From Hygrocybe punicea (taxonomy: Eukaryota > Basidiomycota > Agaricomycetes > Agaricales > Hygrophoraceae), in assembly GCA_963556145.1 (NCBI GenBank), contig OY744471.1:2473590-2537589 (forward strand): DNA of 64,000 nt, written 5' to 3'. Within the stretch, counting starts at the first letter, position 1; every line of letters begins with the position of its first letter. Shown piece by piece: positions 8,594 to 19,108 of the stretch. A program made the position numbers and the translations under genes. The notes under the pieces are model-generated. The model was not told the DNA's origin, ran no database searches, and saw only the letters and a list, made by a program, of their open reading frames with translations.

Positions 8594-11395
8594 GATGTGA
8601 GGATTGTGGACCAATCATACTTGATGCAAACTTTTAGAGCTGAAAATGCAGAGCGACAACAGCTAACTGATGCTACAGTTAGAAAATTCGGTTTGAACAC
8701 TAACCAGAAAAGAGCCTTTAGGATTATTGCAAATCATGCTTCATTACCCAGCAGTGAGCAGTTGAAAATGAATATTGCTGGAATGGCTGGCACTGGAAAA
8801 TCACAAGTCATCCAAGCAGTTGTTGATTTCTTTGACAATGTACATGAGTCTCACAGATTCATTATTCTTGGTCCTACTGGTACATCTGCAGCTCTGCAAA
8901 ATGGCTCAACTTATCACTACTTCCTGGGCATCAATCCAAACATGTCAAATAGAAATGAAGCAATGGGCATTGCTCAGCTAAAAGGTAGACTAGAAGGAGT
9001 TGACTATATTTTCATTGATGAAGTCTCAATGCTGTCTTGTCATGATCTCTACAAAATCAGTGCAAAACTAGCTAAAGCATTGAATATACATGACATGCCA
9101 TTTGGTGGAATTAACATGATATTTGCTGGAGACTTTGCTCAGTTACCCCCAGTTGGTGGCACACCGTTGTACAGTGGAACAGTTGGCACTCAGATCACAT
9201 CAGCCTTGACAACACACTCTCAGGAAACAGCCATTGGAAAAGCACTCTGGCATCAAGTGACCACAGTTGTGATTCTCAGAGAAAACATGAGACAGAGAAC
9301 CCAAACAACTGAGGATGCATTATTCAGAACTGCCCTTGTCAACATGCGTTATGGCAAATGTACTGCACAGGACATTCAATTTTTGAGAACCAGAATTGCA
9401 GGCAAGCGTCCAGACCAGCCCAATGTTGCCTCCAAGAATTTTACAAATGTTCCTATCATATGTGGCATTCACTCACAAAAGGATCAGATCAATCTTCTTG
9501 GATGTGAAAGATTTGCTTCTGACACCAACCAGAACTTGACCAACTTCTATTCCATTGATAAATGGGGAAAAGACAAGGATTCTGTGAGAAGCAAGTCCCA
9601 ATCAAAAGCTATACATCAATCCAGTGACATAGACCTTGATACACAAAGAGAGATATGGAAAGTGCGACATGCTGCAACTGACAACTTTGCTGGAAAACTC
9701 TCATTGTGTCTTGGTATACCTGTGCTTCGCAACAATGATGCCACTGAGCTCTGCATTACAAAAGGACAAGAGGGATTTGTTGTTGGCTGGCAGTCACTGA
9801 AAGCAAGTCATGGAAAAAGAGTACTTGACACTTTATTTGTTGAACTGGACAAACCTCCAAAGATGGTGCAGATACCAGGACTTCCTGACAATGTAGTGCC
9901 CATTGTAAAAAACACCAAGACAATTCAATGTGTATTTCCCAGTGACCTGAAGGAATCCATTGAGAGACAACAAGTCTGGGTGCTTCCTAACTTTGCAATG
10001 ACTGCTCATGCTGCTCAAGGAAAAACACGTCCATTCAATGTTGTGCATTTAAACAGTTGCTTCAACCACATGTCATATTATTCTTCATTGTCTAGAAGTG
10101 CTTCTGCTGCTGGAACTGTAATAATTCAAGGCTTTGACACTAAAGTGATCACTAGAGGTTGTTCTGGATATCTTAGACAAGAATTTAGAGAACTAGAATT
10201 GCTTGATGAGATTACCAGGCTCAGATATGAAAATGCTTTACCTGACCACATTGATGCTGGTACATGCTCTGTTATGCTTCGAAACTTTCAGCAATAGAAG
10301 GGAATTCACTATGTTCCTGCCAAAACTGATACTGCTATTAAATGGTCACCTAATCCACTACTATTGGCTCATAGAATCCCTGACAGCCCATGGCAATTGG
10401 TTGAAAAAGGCAAAGGCAAACAGAAAGCAGCTGTAATTGCAACTTCATTTGTCCCAGCAAAAGGCTCAGTTGCTATTGGTTCAACCCAAAAACATTCACT
10501 TGACACAAACAATGAACCAGCAGCTAAAAGGCCTCGGATCACCAAAAACCATGTCAACCAAGGATCCACAAGCAAGCAACAGGTCATTAACTCCCCAGCA
10601 GGACTTATCTGGGATAGAAATGACTACAGCTGTGCATATGACTCATTGTTGGTGATTCTGTTTGATCTGTGGAAAGACAATCATGCAGAGTGGTCCACAG
10701 TATTCAGAAGCATGAATGATCATTTGACCACATTGTCTCATGGTTTTCCACAGGTGTTACACAAAAATGTGGCACTTGAACAGCTAAGAGACCACCTTAG
10801 AACTACACTGCATAACATGAATCCTATAGACTTTCCTAGAGGCACTGTGGGCATCAGTGTTGCAAATCTGGCTATGGAGTTGTTTAAAGTCAATGACATT
10901 GTAGCCTCTTCTCAACATGAATGTTCTCAATGTGACTTTGCAGAAGAACCCATTAATGACAGACTAGGCTATGTGTTACATGCTGATGACACCATTAAAC
11001 TATCTACCATGGAGTGGGTTGATACCTTGTCACAAAAAACCAATAGAAGATGTCCTGATTGCAACAGTAGAATGAAACAACTTGTATTTTATAATGAAGC
11101 ACCACACATTCTTGTTCTAGAGTATCCATTCAAACACATTGAAACCAGTCATAGATTAGAATTTGTTTCAGAGACTGGCACAAAGACATTAGAACTTAGA
11201 GGCATTGTATATCATGGTCAATATCATTTCACCTCACGTATTATTACTGCACAGAAACAAGTATGGTATCATGATGGGATAATTACAGGCAACTCATGTT
11301 CCAGAGACACTGATCTGACACAACTTTCAGACCATGATATCAACCACTGTAAAAATAGAAACCTTGTACTTGGTATTTATGCTCAGAGTCTTTGA
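8594..11395 (+). pseudogene. Helitron 3: 5'-truncated RepHel helicase plus USP-like protease domain, one nonsense codon
   Basis: The frame begins inside the helicase (NDV then IVDQSYL) directly after a hairpin; the whole Rep domain is missing. Walker A (GMAGTGKSQ, near 8790), Walker B (FIDEVSML, near 9015), GDFAQLPPVGG (near 9130) and motif VI (TAHAAQGKT, near 10010) are present. At 10295-10297 a TAG replaces the Trp codon that both other Helitron 3' halves keep (WKGT context); the same frame then runs on to 11395. The second half (from about 10590) has a Cys box (NDYSCAYDS), two CxxC pairs (CSQC, CPDC) and a His box (YHGQYHFTSR, WYHDG), the pattern of a ubiquitin-specific-protease fold. The element is non-autonomous and probably dead. 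Confidence 0.85.
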
Positions 11396-11846
11396 GCATC
11401 CTCCTTGAGGTCAAGCACGGCTGTCTTCATGTGGTAATCTGTTGTGTAGCATTCAAGGTCATGGAGAAGTAGGGTTGAGCAAATGTGAGTTAATTGTCAG
11501 CACACTGTTTGGGGGGCAGTTGTGTTTGGCAGTTGACCTGTTGCTCCCTGAGCAATTGCTTCATGGCTGAGAGTGTTGCATGATGGTGCAACACAGGGGA
11601 GATGGCAGGTAGAGAGGAGATTGATGAAGACTCAAGACACTCTATGTAGATTTATTTTATGCTAATTTATGTGGTGCAGAGGTGGGAGGTGGGCTTATTA
11701 GATCAATATGCAATATGCAATTCATGCTATGTATCTTATGCCATATGTAACATGCTTTATACAATTTTCTTAATTCGGCAAAGAATTAGGGAGGGGGAAG
11801 AAAGAACTCATTCATGCCATGTGCAGCACTGGCCCACTAAACAAGT
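11396..11846 (+). mobile_element. Helitron 3' terminal region
   Basis: Starts at the stop codon of the Helitron 3 gene. It ends with a hairpin-forming GCCATGTGCAGCACTGGC followed by CCACTAA (a CTRR-like tetranucleotide) and the conserved ACAAGT. The same ending, in reverse orientation, occurs at 12562, 16284 and 16540, so it is the common 3' terminus of this Helitron family. Homologous copies share the stretch upstream, including the last codons of the protease gene. Confidence 0.7.
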
Positions 11847-12561
11847 AACTATGACGTCTACGTCCATGAGAATGGGAATGCAACAGGAACAGGAACAGGA
11901 ACAGGAATAGGAATGGGAACAGCAACAGCAACAGCAACCTCACGTGGACGAACGCAGGCACGGCGGGGGTGGTAATGTGCCCACCCCCAGCATCGGTATG
12001 TGTTTATTGACGTCTTTGTGTTTATATTGCCGTACTGACCATTACTACGATGCCCACACCCACACCCACACCCACACCCACGCCCACACCCACGCCCATG
12101 CCCACACCCATGCCCACGCCCACAGCCTCAACATCCACAACGAAGACAATGCAGCCGAAAGCAGCCAAGACCCCGATGGCCAGCAACGGCCCCAGATGAC
12201 CATGATGCAACCAAACAGGGAGGAGACGGGGAAACGGGGAGGTCAGAAAAAGGGGACGCAGTGGGGATGGTGTGCCCACCCCACTGCTCAGGTCTGATTT
12301 TTTTTGCCTTTGCATTATCTGATCCTGATGTTGTGCTACAGACCACGCCAGCACCAAAGATGACCCCACCGCATCCAAATGCCATGCAACGGGACATGGT
12401 AGGTTCAAGGGGCTTGACCCCAACAGCAATGCCCGACGCAACAGCAGCAGTGACCATGGCTGCACCGGGATTGGAAATTGTCAATTACATGTTGGTATAC
12501 TGTCGAGGCGGATGTCAGCTTCATCAATGAAGGAAGGTTGCCTTTCCAGAGGCAAATCATG
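11847..12561. other. Spacer between two tail-to-tail Helitron 3' ends, with hexanucleotide microsatellite
   Basis: GC-rich relative to its surroundings. Bases 12053-12122 are a near-continuous run of CCCACA/CCCACG hexamers, and 11885-11935 holds short CAGGAA/CAACAG runs. Reading frames across it encode His-Thr or Gly-Val runs only, and I see no gene. A related GC-rich phrase (a gtgggtgcacca-like motif) recurs near 14260, 16180 and 52860. Confidence 0.6.
12053..12122. repeat. (CCCACA)n microsatellite
   Basis: About 70 bp of imperfect CCCACA/CCCACG/CCCATG hexamers lying between the two inverted Helitron 3' ends. Confidence 0.9.
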
Positions 12562-13000
12562 ACTTGTTTAGTGGGCCAGTGCTGCGCATGGCATGAACAA
12601 GTTCTTTTTTTCCCCTCTCCACTTCCATGACGAAGTAAACAATTGCATAAAGCATGTTACATATGGTATGAGATACATAGCATATGTTGTATAATGCCAA
12701 TTGTTCTAATAAGCCCATCTCTCACCTCAGCAACATGAAAAGTAGAAAAAATAAACTACATAAAGTGTCTTGAGTGTTCATCAACCTTCTCTTTTACTGT
12801 TATGTCTTCTGTGCTGTATTATTATATAATATTCTCAGCCAGAAAAGAAATGTTGAGGAGACAATAGGTCAACTGACAAATACAACTGCCTCCTAAACAT
12901 TATGATAATAATTGACTTACCTTCTCCAGGACCTTGTATGCTGTACAACAGATGACAACATGAAGACAGCTGTGTTTGATGATTGGGCTAATGTTACATA
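12562..13000 (-). mobile_element. Inverted Helitron 3' terminal region
   Basis: Imperfect reverse complement of 11396-11846. It begins with ACTTGTTTAGTGGGCCAGTG and then the hairpin, and runs through the same landmarks, for example the segments around 12650-12720, 12765-12780 and 12950-12975, before diverging near 13000. No helicase sequence follows, so it is a solo 3' end. Confidence 0.7.
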
Positions 13001-13276
13001 TGGCATGAATAAAGTCTTTTTTCTTTTATTGGATTTTTGTTTGTATGATTATTATGAACACCGGAATTTTGCTTGAAATATATAATTAGCATATAAGATA
13101 ATGTATATATACGGCAATATCACATTGAAATTTATGTTTTAAGTAAAAATATCAATATATTATCCGAGTTAAGCTCATTTCTACTTATATGGCTGATATT
13201 TCCATATATAGTAACAGTGGTCACATGTGACTATAACTCCTGTGATCAGCTCAAAATTTAGCATTTATAGTGTAAA

Positions 13277-13720
13277 ATTGCCTTATATGGTTAGACTGGT
13301 CACATGTGACTGTCACCATTGTGATCAGTAAAAAATTTGCTATACAATATCAGAAATTGCCTTATATGGTTAGATTGGTCACATGTGACTGTCACACCTT
13401 GCCCGAAATGGTTATATTAGTTAGCAGTTCAATTTTCAGCTGATTCCAATAAGAATTAAAGTCAGTACGAATATTTTAAATATAATTTAAAGGTAATGTG
13501 TCTTTTCTGAGGCAACCCATATTTGGATGCTTATGTAAGCTTGTCCACACATGGCTCGGACCACATGTTATTTTTCAGTATAGCAACTAGAATCATATCT
13601 TTTGCCCAAAAAAAAAGTCCCCTACATACGATCAACTTCATTAATTAATTAATTACGAACCCTCACTGAACCAGGTCTGATAAAGAACGAGTCTTTTAAT
13701 AAATTAAAAGAACTCGTAAC
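13277..13720 (+). repeat. Helitron-associated ~450-bp end repeat, copy 2
   Basis: Second copy of the 8133-8590 block, same orientation, again with ccttatatggttaga plus tcacatgtga phrases (13300, 13378; another just upstream near 13210) and ending in a hairpin at 13687-13717 with perfect ACGAGT/ACTCGT outer arms. It leads directly into the open frame at 13718. The interval 13001-13276 is AT-rich without a visible gene. Confidence 0.65.
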
Positions 13721-14026
13721 GATGTAGAAACCAATCAGGAAGGTGATTGCTGTGGCACCAATGATCATCACAGTTATGAACTGTTTGGTGAGGATAGCCA
13801 TTGTGAGTCAGTTTGGGAAGACAGTATGTTGTACAGTGAAGACAATGAAAGTGACATCTGTTGGCAAGGCAACTATTCGGGTACAGCAAGGTCACATGGG
13901 AATGTGTCCATGGTTGGTCTGGATTGTTCTAGAAGAAAGGATAAAAAGGAAACAAGAACAAGAATAAACAATGATGTCCAAAAGAAGACAAAAGGCAAAA
14001 GGGAACAAAAAAGGAAAGTGTGGTAA
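13718..14026 (+). CDS. Open frame of unknown origin directly after the hairpin
   Basis: About 102 codons without a stop, starting in phase right after the hairpin (NDVETNQEGDCC) with an ATG only at 13826. The N-terminal half is acidic and Cys/Ser-rich, and the C-terminal 30 residues are strongly basic. I do not recognise it. By position it resembles the truncated Helitron coding pieces at 8594 and 53642, so it could be a captured gene fragment. It could equally be a chance frame. Confidence 0.3.
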   Translation, partial: NDVETNQEGDCCGTNDHHSYELFGEDSHCESVWEDSMLYSEDNESDICWQGNYSGTARSHGNVSMVGLDCSRRKDKKETRTRINNDVQKKTKGKREQKRKVW

Positions 14027-14639
14027 TGTGGAATTGTCATGGCAGGTACCGGAGTTGGAATCGGAGTTGCGGCGGAGTTGAAAAATGTAACATGCTGCCA
14101 TTGTTGCCACTGCCATTTTCATTGCAGCCCTGGCTGCTGCCACTGCTGCTGAGGTTGCCATGGGGCTGCTGCCATGTCCACGCTCGTGGGTGTGGGTGTA
14201 TAGATAAATAAATGAGATATAATAAATAATAAAGATGACATATCTTGGCAGTGGGGGTGGGCGCACCACTCCCCACTGTGTCCTGTTCTCGCTACCATCC
14301 CTGGTTCCCATCCTAGGCGTGGTGTGTGCATGAGCATGATGTTGGTGGTGATGGCATGGGTATGGGCAGGCATGGGTCTGGGCGATGATGGTGCTGCCAC
14401 TGCTGCTGCTGCTGCCAGCTGTCCTCATCGTGCTTCTCTGTGTAAGGAAATGTCAGTAAAGTGAAAATTATTTGATTACTTACCAAAATTACCATTGTTT
14501 CTTGATGAGCATTGCTGTTCTTGTTGTTGAGTCGACATTTCGCATCTATGTTGAAGATCACATGATCTGGTCCAGTTAGGTTCAGTCTCGGTTACATTTT
14601 TAGTCTTGTAACCGGACCTTTAAACACTACTGCAAATCC
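14027..14639. other. Low-complexity spacer
   Basis: CTG/GCC-rich low-complexity sequence (14095-14180) and a GC-rich stretch with the gtgggcgcacca motif (14250-14430). Reading frames on both strands are composed of His, Pro, Ser or Gln runs. Nothing recognisable as a gene. Confidence 0.5.
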
Positions 14640-15580
14640 ATTGGATATAGACATGGGACCATAACAGCCATAAGCCTGAACAATGTGGAGTCAGCCACTG
14701 ACAAGATTCTTGCTGACAATGGAATGAAGGAAAATGCCCCAACATGTGTGGACAATGCAACTACCTACACGTCTGCACCAAATGTCGCTCTACTGGACAT
14801 GTCAGTGCAGACTGTCCACATGAGACTTGATTTATGGTCCAGACAATCCTGTTACGCTAGAGACCTGATTTGGGATGACAAGTTGAATCCACGCATCACA
14901 ATGACACTTGCCACTGTCACGGAAATGTCCCCACAAATGAATTAAAAAATCACACTGCTTTGACAATGATTCGAGAACACCCCCATCCCTTCACCATCAT
15001 CACTCCGATTAAGGTGAACATCTTTGAAATTTTTCTACAATTCCATCCCAATCAACATTTTGTACATTCTGTCTGCCATTCACTTTGTCATGGTTTTTGG
15101 CCATGTGCAAAGACTGATGATGATCCATCATACCTGATGACTTGGGACCACTCATTTCGACCAATCCATGATCCTGCCCACGAGGCTTTTTTGTTGGAAC
15201 AGCACGATATCAAGATCACACTCGGTCAGTTCTCCCCTGCTTTTGGCCAAGAATCACTGCCTGGAATGTAATAGCATGCCATTGGGAGTTGTTCCCAAAC
15301 CCTGTTCTTCCAAACTATGCATGGTTGTTGACCAAAGCACAGAACTATTCTCTCAAAACTCTATGATTCCACAACCTGATCGTTATGTGCTAATGGACAA
15401 CATGCACCATTTAGGAGCAGCACTCCATTGCATTCAATTGACACACCCTGGTAAACCATTAATCGTCTGGAAATCAGATGTCTCCCATGCTTATCGCATC
15501 ATTCCAGTCCATCTGCTCTGGCAAATTTATCAAGTTGTCACAATTGACAGCTTTCATCATGTCAACTGCTGCAACTAGGG
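14640..15580 (+). pseudogene. DIRS-like retrotransposon remnant: zinc knuckle and reverse transcriptase
   Basis: One frame at about 14740-14830 encodes a CCHC zinc knuckle (CTKCRSTGHVSADC, exact C-x2-C-x4-H-x4-C) and then a stop. From 14975 a second frame reads through PIHDPAHEAFLLEQ, and near 15265 the homology shifts to the third frame with PLGVVPKP, MVVDQS and KSDVSHAYRIIPVHLLWQI, which resembles the palm of reverse transcriptases found in tyrosine-recombinase (DIRS-like) elements of mushrooms. The Asp of the KSDVS box would be the first catalytic Asp. At least two frameshifts and the loss of everything after 15580 make it dead. The DIRS assignment is from memory of the family style; only RT and zinc knuckle are firm. 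Confidence 0.55.
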
Positions 15581-16283
15581 TGTAGCACACGGGTGACCTG
15601 CAGGTCCCCAGGCCAGACACCATACCCATACCCACAGACACCGCACCTGTCATGGGTATGGGTCTGCATTACCTGCAGTCAGACATGGGTATGGTAGTTA
15701 CCTGTGTCACTGCATGGGTAGCATCAATGCCAGTGGGCAGCAAGCTCCTCAAGCCCCACAAACGAAGTGTGTGTGTCAATTGATGTCACGGTTCGTGTTT
15801 GTGGGCCTGGGCTGGGCTCCACTGCCATCCTCCCCACTCCACCACCATCATCATCGCCTTGCTGCTGCCAGTTGGCAGTGGAAGTCGTCACCATCATTGT
15901 CATTGTGACAGTAATGGTGGTGCCATGAGACGACGCATTTTGAACACATCGTTCTGCTTCTTGAGGTGCTAAGACATGAAACAATGTGTCAGAACGTGTC
16001 ATCTTGCTTTTTGATGTGCCAAAATGCAGTTTTGTGAGGTCTTTGTGCATGTTTCTGTGCTGGAGACCTCATGAACACGCATTGACGCATCAACATTATT
16101 TGTGAGGTGTGGACTCGAAGGCAGTGAGAGTTAGCCAATGTCAATGGTGAAGGATTCAGGGCATGAACCTGTGCCAGTAGGTGGGTGCACCACCCTCCCA
16201 GCCTCGCTCTCCATCATTGTTCTTGTTGTATGGGTGGTGGTGCTGTAGGTGTTGTCATTCATGGTCCTTGAAGACCTGTAGTT
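15581..16283. other. Non-coding debris
   Basis: A small inverted repeat around CCATACCCATACCC/GGGTATGGGT (15625-15700) and a GC-rich stretch with the gtgggtgcacca phrase near 16180. No credible gene. Confidence 0.5.
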
Positions 16284-16539
16284 ACTTGTTTAGTGGGCCA
16301 GTGCTTCGCATGGCATGAACGAGTTCTTCTTTTCCTCTCCTTACTTTCATCATAGCAACCTCTCACCATAGCAATATAAAAAGTAAAAAAAATAAAACTG
16401 CATAGCATGTCTCAACCTCCTCTCCCACTGTCATGTCTTCTTTGCTTCATCATTATACAATATTCTCAGCCAAAAAACAGAGCAACACAATACATCAACT
16501 GTCAAATACAACTGTCTTTAAACAGTATGATAACAATTG
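16284..16539 (-). mobile_element. Helitron 3' end, copy interrupted by a second copy
   Basis: Begins with ACTTGTTTAGTGGGCCAGTG and the hairpin, follows the 12562-13000 copy, and stops at aacaattga where a new copy of the same terminus starts. Reverse orientation. Confidence 0.65.
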
Positions 16540-16706
16540 ACTTGTTTAGTGGGCCAGTGCTGCGCATGGCATGAACGAGTTCTTTTTGTCCCTCCTTACT
16601 TTCTTGGTGTTTTAAGCAATATGATTACACAAAATAACCACATAAAGACAGCTATCCTTGACAACAAGAAGGTTGCTCAGGGCCTCTGAGCATAAATGGC
16701 AAGTTC
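16540..16706 (-). mobile_element. Helitron 3' end nested in the previous one, including the end of the protease gene
   Basis: Starts again with the conserved terminus and ends with the reverse complement of the last codons of the Helitron 3 gene (the segment around 16686-16706), showing that the terminus belongs to RepHel-protease Helitrons. A nested insertion of one 3' end into another is the simplest reading. Confidence 0.65.
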
Positions 16707-16917
16707 TACATTTCTATTTTTGTAGTGTCTGATATTATAGTCCCAAATGTGCAACTGGGGTGTCTCAGGCCCTCAAGATCTGGCTGTGTGCCTTTTTCAA
16801 CAACCAGGACGGCCCTTCCCGCCCCGTTTTCAACCCCCGGCCAGTCTACACCCCCCGCACCTGAAAACAAGTGGTTGGGCGACTCATTTTGTTCTGTTTT
16901 TCAGGAGTACATTCTTA

Positions 16918-17479
16918 CAGCATTTTTGAAAATCCTTGTCGCACATGAAAAAAAAATTAAAATAAATAATCTGGGTGGCTGAAGTTACAGAGTTGGGCAA
17001 TTGCTGTAAACTTTGAATTATTTTGCTTGAAAAGACTACTGATATGTAAATTGTAAATTCAATGGGAAATATATAAGACATTTGACATGTAGTAAAATTA
17101 GAATGACATCCATTGAAGGTTTCTGTCAACTCAAATTATTATTTTAGCTTTTATTCAGTGATGTCATGTTATAAAGTAAACTATAGCTCTGAATTGCAGC
17201 AGAAAACCACACCTCCTCCTTGAATGAAGAACTAATAATAATAATTTGAGTTGACAGAAACCTTCAATGGATGTCATTCTAATTTTACTACATGTCAAAT
17301 GTCTTATATATTTCCCATTGAATTTACAATTTACATATCAGTAGTCTTTTCAAGCAAAATAATTCAAAGTCACATGATGTGCTACCCTACTACAGCAATT
17401 GCCCGACTCTGTAACTGCAGCCACCCGGATTATTTATTTTGATTTTTTTTTCACGCGACAAGGATTTCCAAAAACGCTG
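16918..17479. mobile_element. 562-bp foldback MITE, Tc1/mariner-like
   Basis: Two inverted arms of about 230 bp (16918-17145 and 17232-17479) are nearly perfect reverse complements around an ~86-bp centre. The right arm has a small extra segment near 17368-17390. The ends read CAGCATTTTTGAAAATCC and its partner, flanked on both sides by TA, as expected for a TA target duplication. No transposase is encoded; identical short reading frames in the two arms are a by-product of the symmetry. Confidence 0.85.
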
Positions 17480-17481
17480 TA

Positions 17482-18557
17482 ATGGATTAATTAATTATCA
17501 ATAAAATATTTATTAAATACATAAGTCCATATTTGTAACAGAAAGTGACAAGCAAGAGATCGCCTCAATGCCCGAGGCGATTTTGCTAGTCACTTTCTGC
17601 TTATTCAGCAGCTGGTCACTTCAACAGCCCCACCATGACGACTTCGGCATTCGCGATACGGTGAGGCATTCATTTGTTTAATGCTGAGTTATGTTCACAC
17701 AGGCCCTCATCCAGTCCGGCACCCTGTTTCCGACCGGGACGATGACTTTGGGCGAGGGGAGTGGCTGCACACGGAATCGGTGAGTTGCCCCCCCCCATTG
17801 AAATTTTTTTGTTTACCTTCACCCGGAGACCGCTGAGTTGGGTTCAGACATGCCCTCACCGAAGCCGGCACCCCGTTTTCGACCGACACAACGAGTCTGG
17901 GCGAGGGGAACGACCTCGCAGGTAGTCGGTGAGTATCCACCCCCACTTGCCATTTTTTTTGTCCACCTCGCTTGGAGACGACTAACTTAGCCCCATCCAG
18001 GCTCAAACTCATCCCGGCACCCCGTTCCCGACCGGAATGACAAGCTTAGCCAAGCGGAACGGCTGCAAACGGAAGTGGTACCCCTCCTGGTATTTTTTTT
18101 TTGTACAACATCACTCGGATACCACTAACTTATCCGCACACAGGCTCAAACTTATCCCGGCACCCCGTTCCCACCGGAATGACAAGCTTAGCCAAGCGGA
18201 ACGGCAGCAAGCGTCATTGGTGAGTTTCCACACCCCCCCCCGTTATTTTTTTTGTACAACATCACTCGGATACCACCAAGTTTTCACCCCTCCTGGTATT
18301 TCTTTGTACGCCGTCACTCAGAGACTAATAACTTAGCCCCACACAGACTCTTACCCGTCCTGGCACCCCGTTCGAGATCCAAGTGTATGGGGGTTGGGGG
18401 TTAAACACAGAGGGGCAAGGTGGTGGGACTGGGCCCCCCACTTCTCGTTTTCAATGTGAATGGAATGCCGCGGGTCTAGTCGAGTCAGCGGTGGTCTAAA
18501 TGAATGAGATTCTCACTGTGGCATGAAGTGTGATATGAATTTGAAGTAAAAAAAAAA
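17482..18557 (+). mobile_element. Minisatellite element, copy 1
   Basis: Starts with an AT-rich taattaattat segment, followed by a ~59-bp hairpin (17540-17598), a short unique stretch and then about five diverged units of a ~150-bp tandem repeat (17700-18400). The opposite-orientation copy at 49.0-51.0 kb shares start, hairpin and repeat unit. No transposase. The right boundary lies before the Helitron 2 terminus at 18558 but is not sharply defined. Confidence 0.6.
17540..17598. other. Long hairpin near the minisatellite element end
   Basis: AGAAAGTGAC pairs with GTCACTTTCT, and ATCGCCTC pairs with GAGGCGAT around a 7-nt loop (aatgccc), with small internal mismatches. Copies lie at 50909-50967 (inverted) and, degraded, at about 52405-52465. 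Confidence 0.85.
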
Positions 18558-18605
18558 ACTTGGGGAAGTGGGCCATCGCAAGCGTGGTATGAACGAGTTC
18601 TTCTG
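18558..18605 (-). mobile_element. 3' terminus of Helitron 2
   Basis: In minus orientation, AGAACTCGTTCATACC is followed by a hairpin CCACGCTTGCGATGG, then CCCACTTCCCCAAGT. It is a diverged version of the terminus at 11846, placed 500 bp downstream of the Helitron 2 stop codon, which sets the 3' end of that element. Confidence 0.6.
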
Positions 18606-19108
18606 GGTTCTATTCAATCATTTAATGTACATTATTTATTCTACATAAGCTGCACTAATTTGTTTGTGTAATGTATAACAAGAATAATCGTAGTATATAT
18701 GAACATTGTTGGAATTTGGAATCATACATTCTATGTTATCCTGTTCTGTTAGTGACAATGTACTATTTGTCTGCAGTTGGGGCCTTTGATCAAGAGACTA
18801 CCAATCTCTTGGACAATATTATTTACACTTGTTCCTGCCATACTTGTATATTACTAGTTATACAACAGTTTATCCTGGCATTTACTACTACCACTGTTAC
18901 CCTTACTTATCAGTGCTCGGGCAATAAGTAACAATAAGAACTTAAGTGTTTGACATCATGTAATCGATTTATAACATTCCTATATTTAATGGCCCACTTT
19001 CCCACCCAGAAGATTTCCTCCAATTTTGATGTCCAATATGAATTTCAGCTGGTGAAAATTTTGAATGTCCCACTTTCCCACCCAATAGTCCTCAATGATA
19101 TTAAATTA
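18606..19108 (-). other. Helitron 2 3' untranslated region
   Basis: AT-rich sequence between the Helitron 2 stop and its terminal hairpin. A direct repeat of cccactttcccaccca occurs at about 18991 and 19069. No gene seen. Confidence 0.55.

Noticed and set aside
11944..12297. His/Thr-repeat protein
   Set aside because: Simple translation of the CCCACA microsatellite.
16884..17442. Two identical 40-residue peptides on opposite strands
   Set aside because: They are the two arms of the foldback MITE, not paralogous genes.
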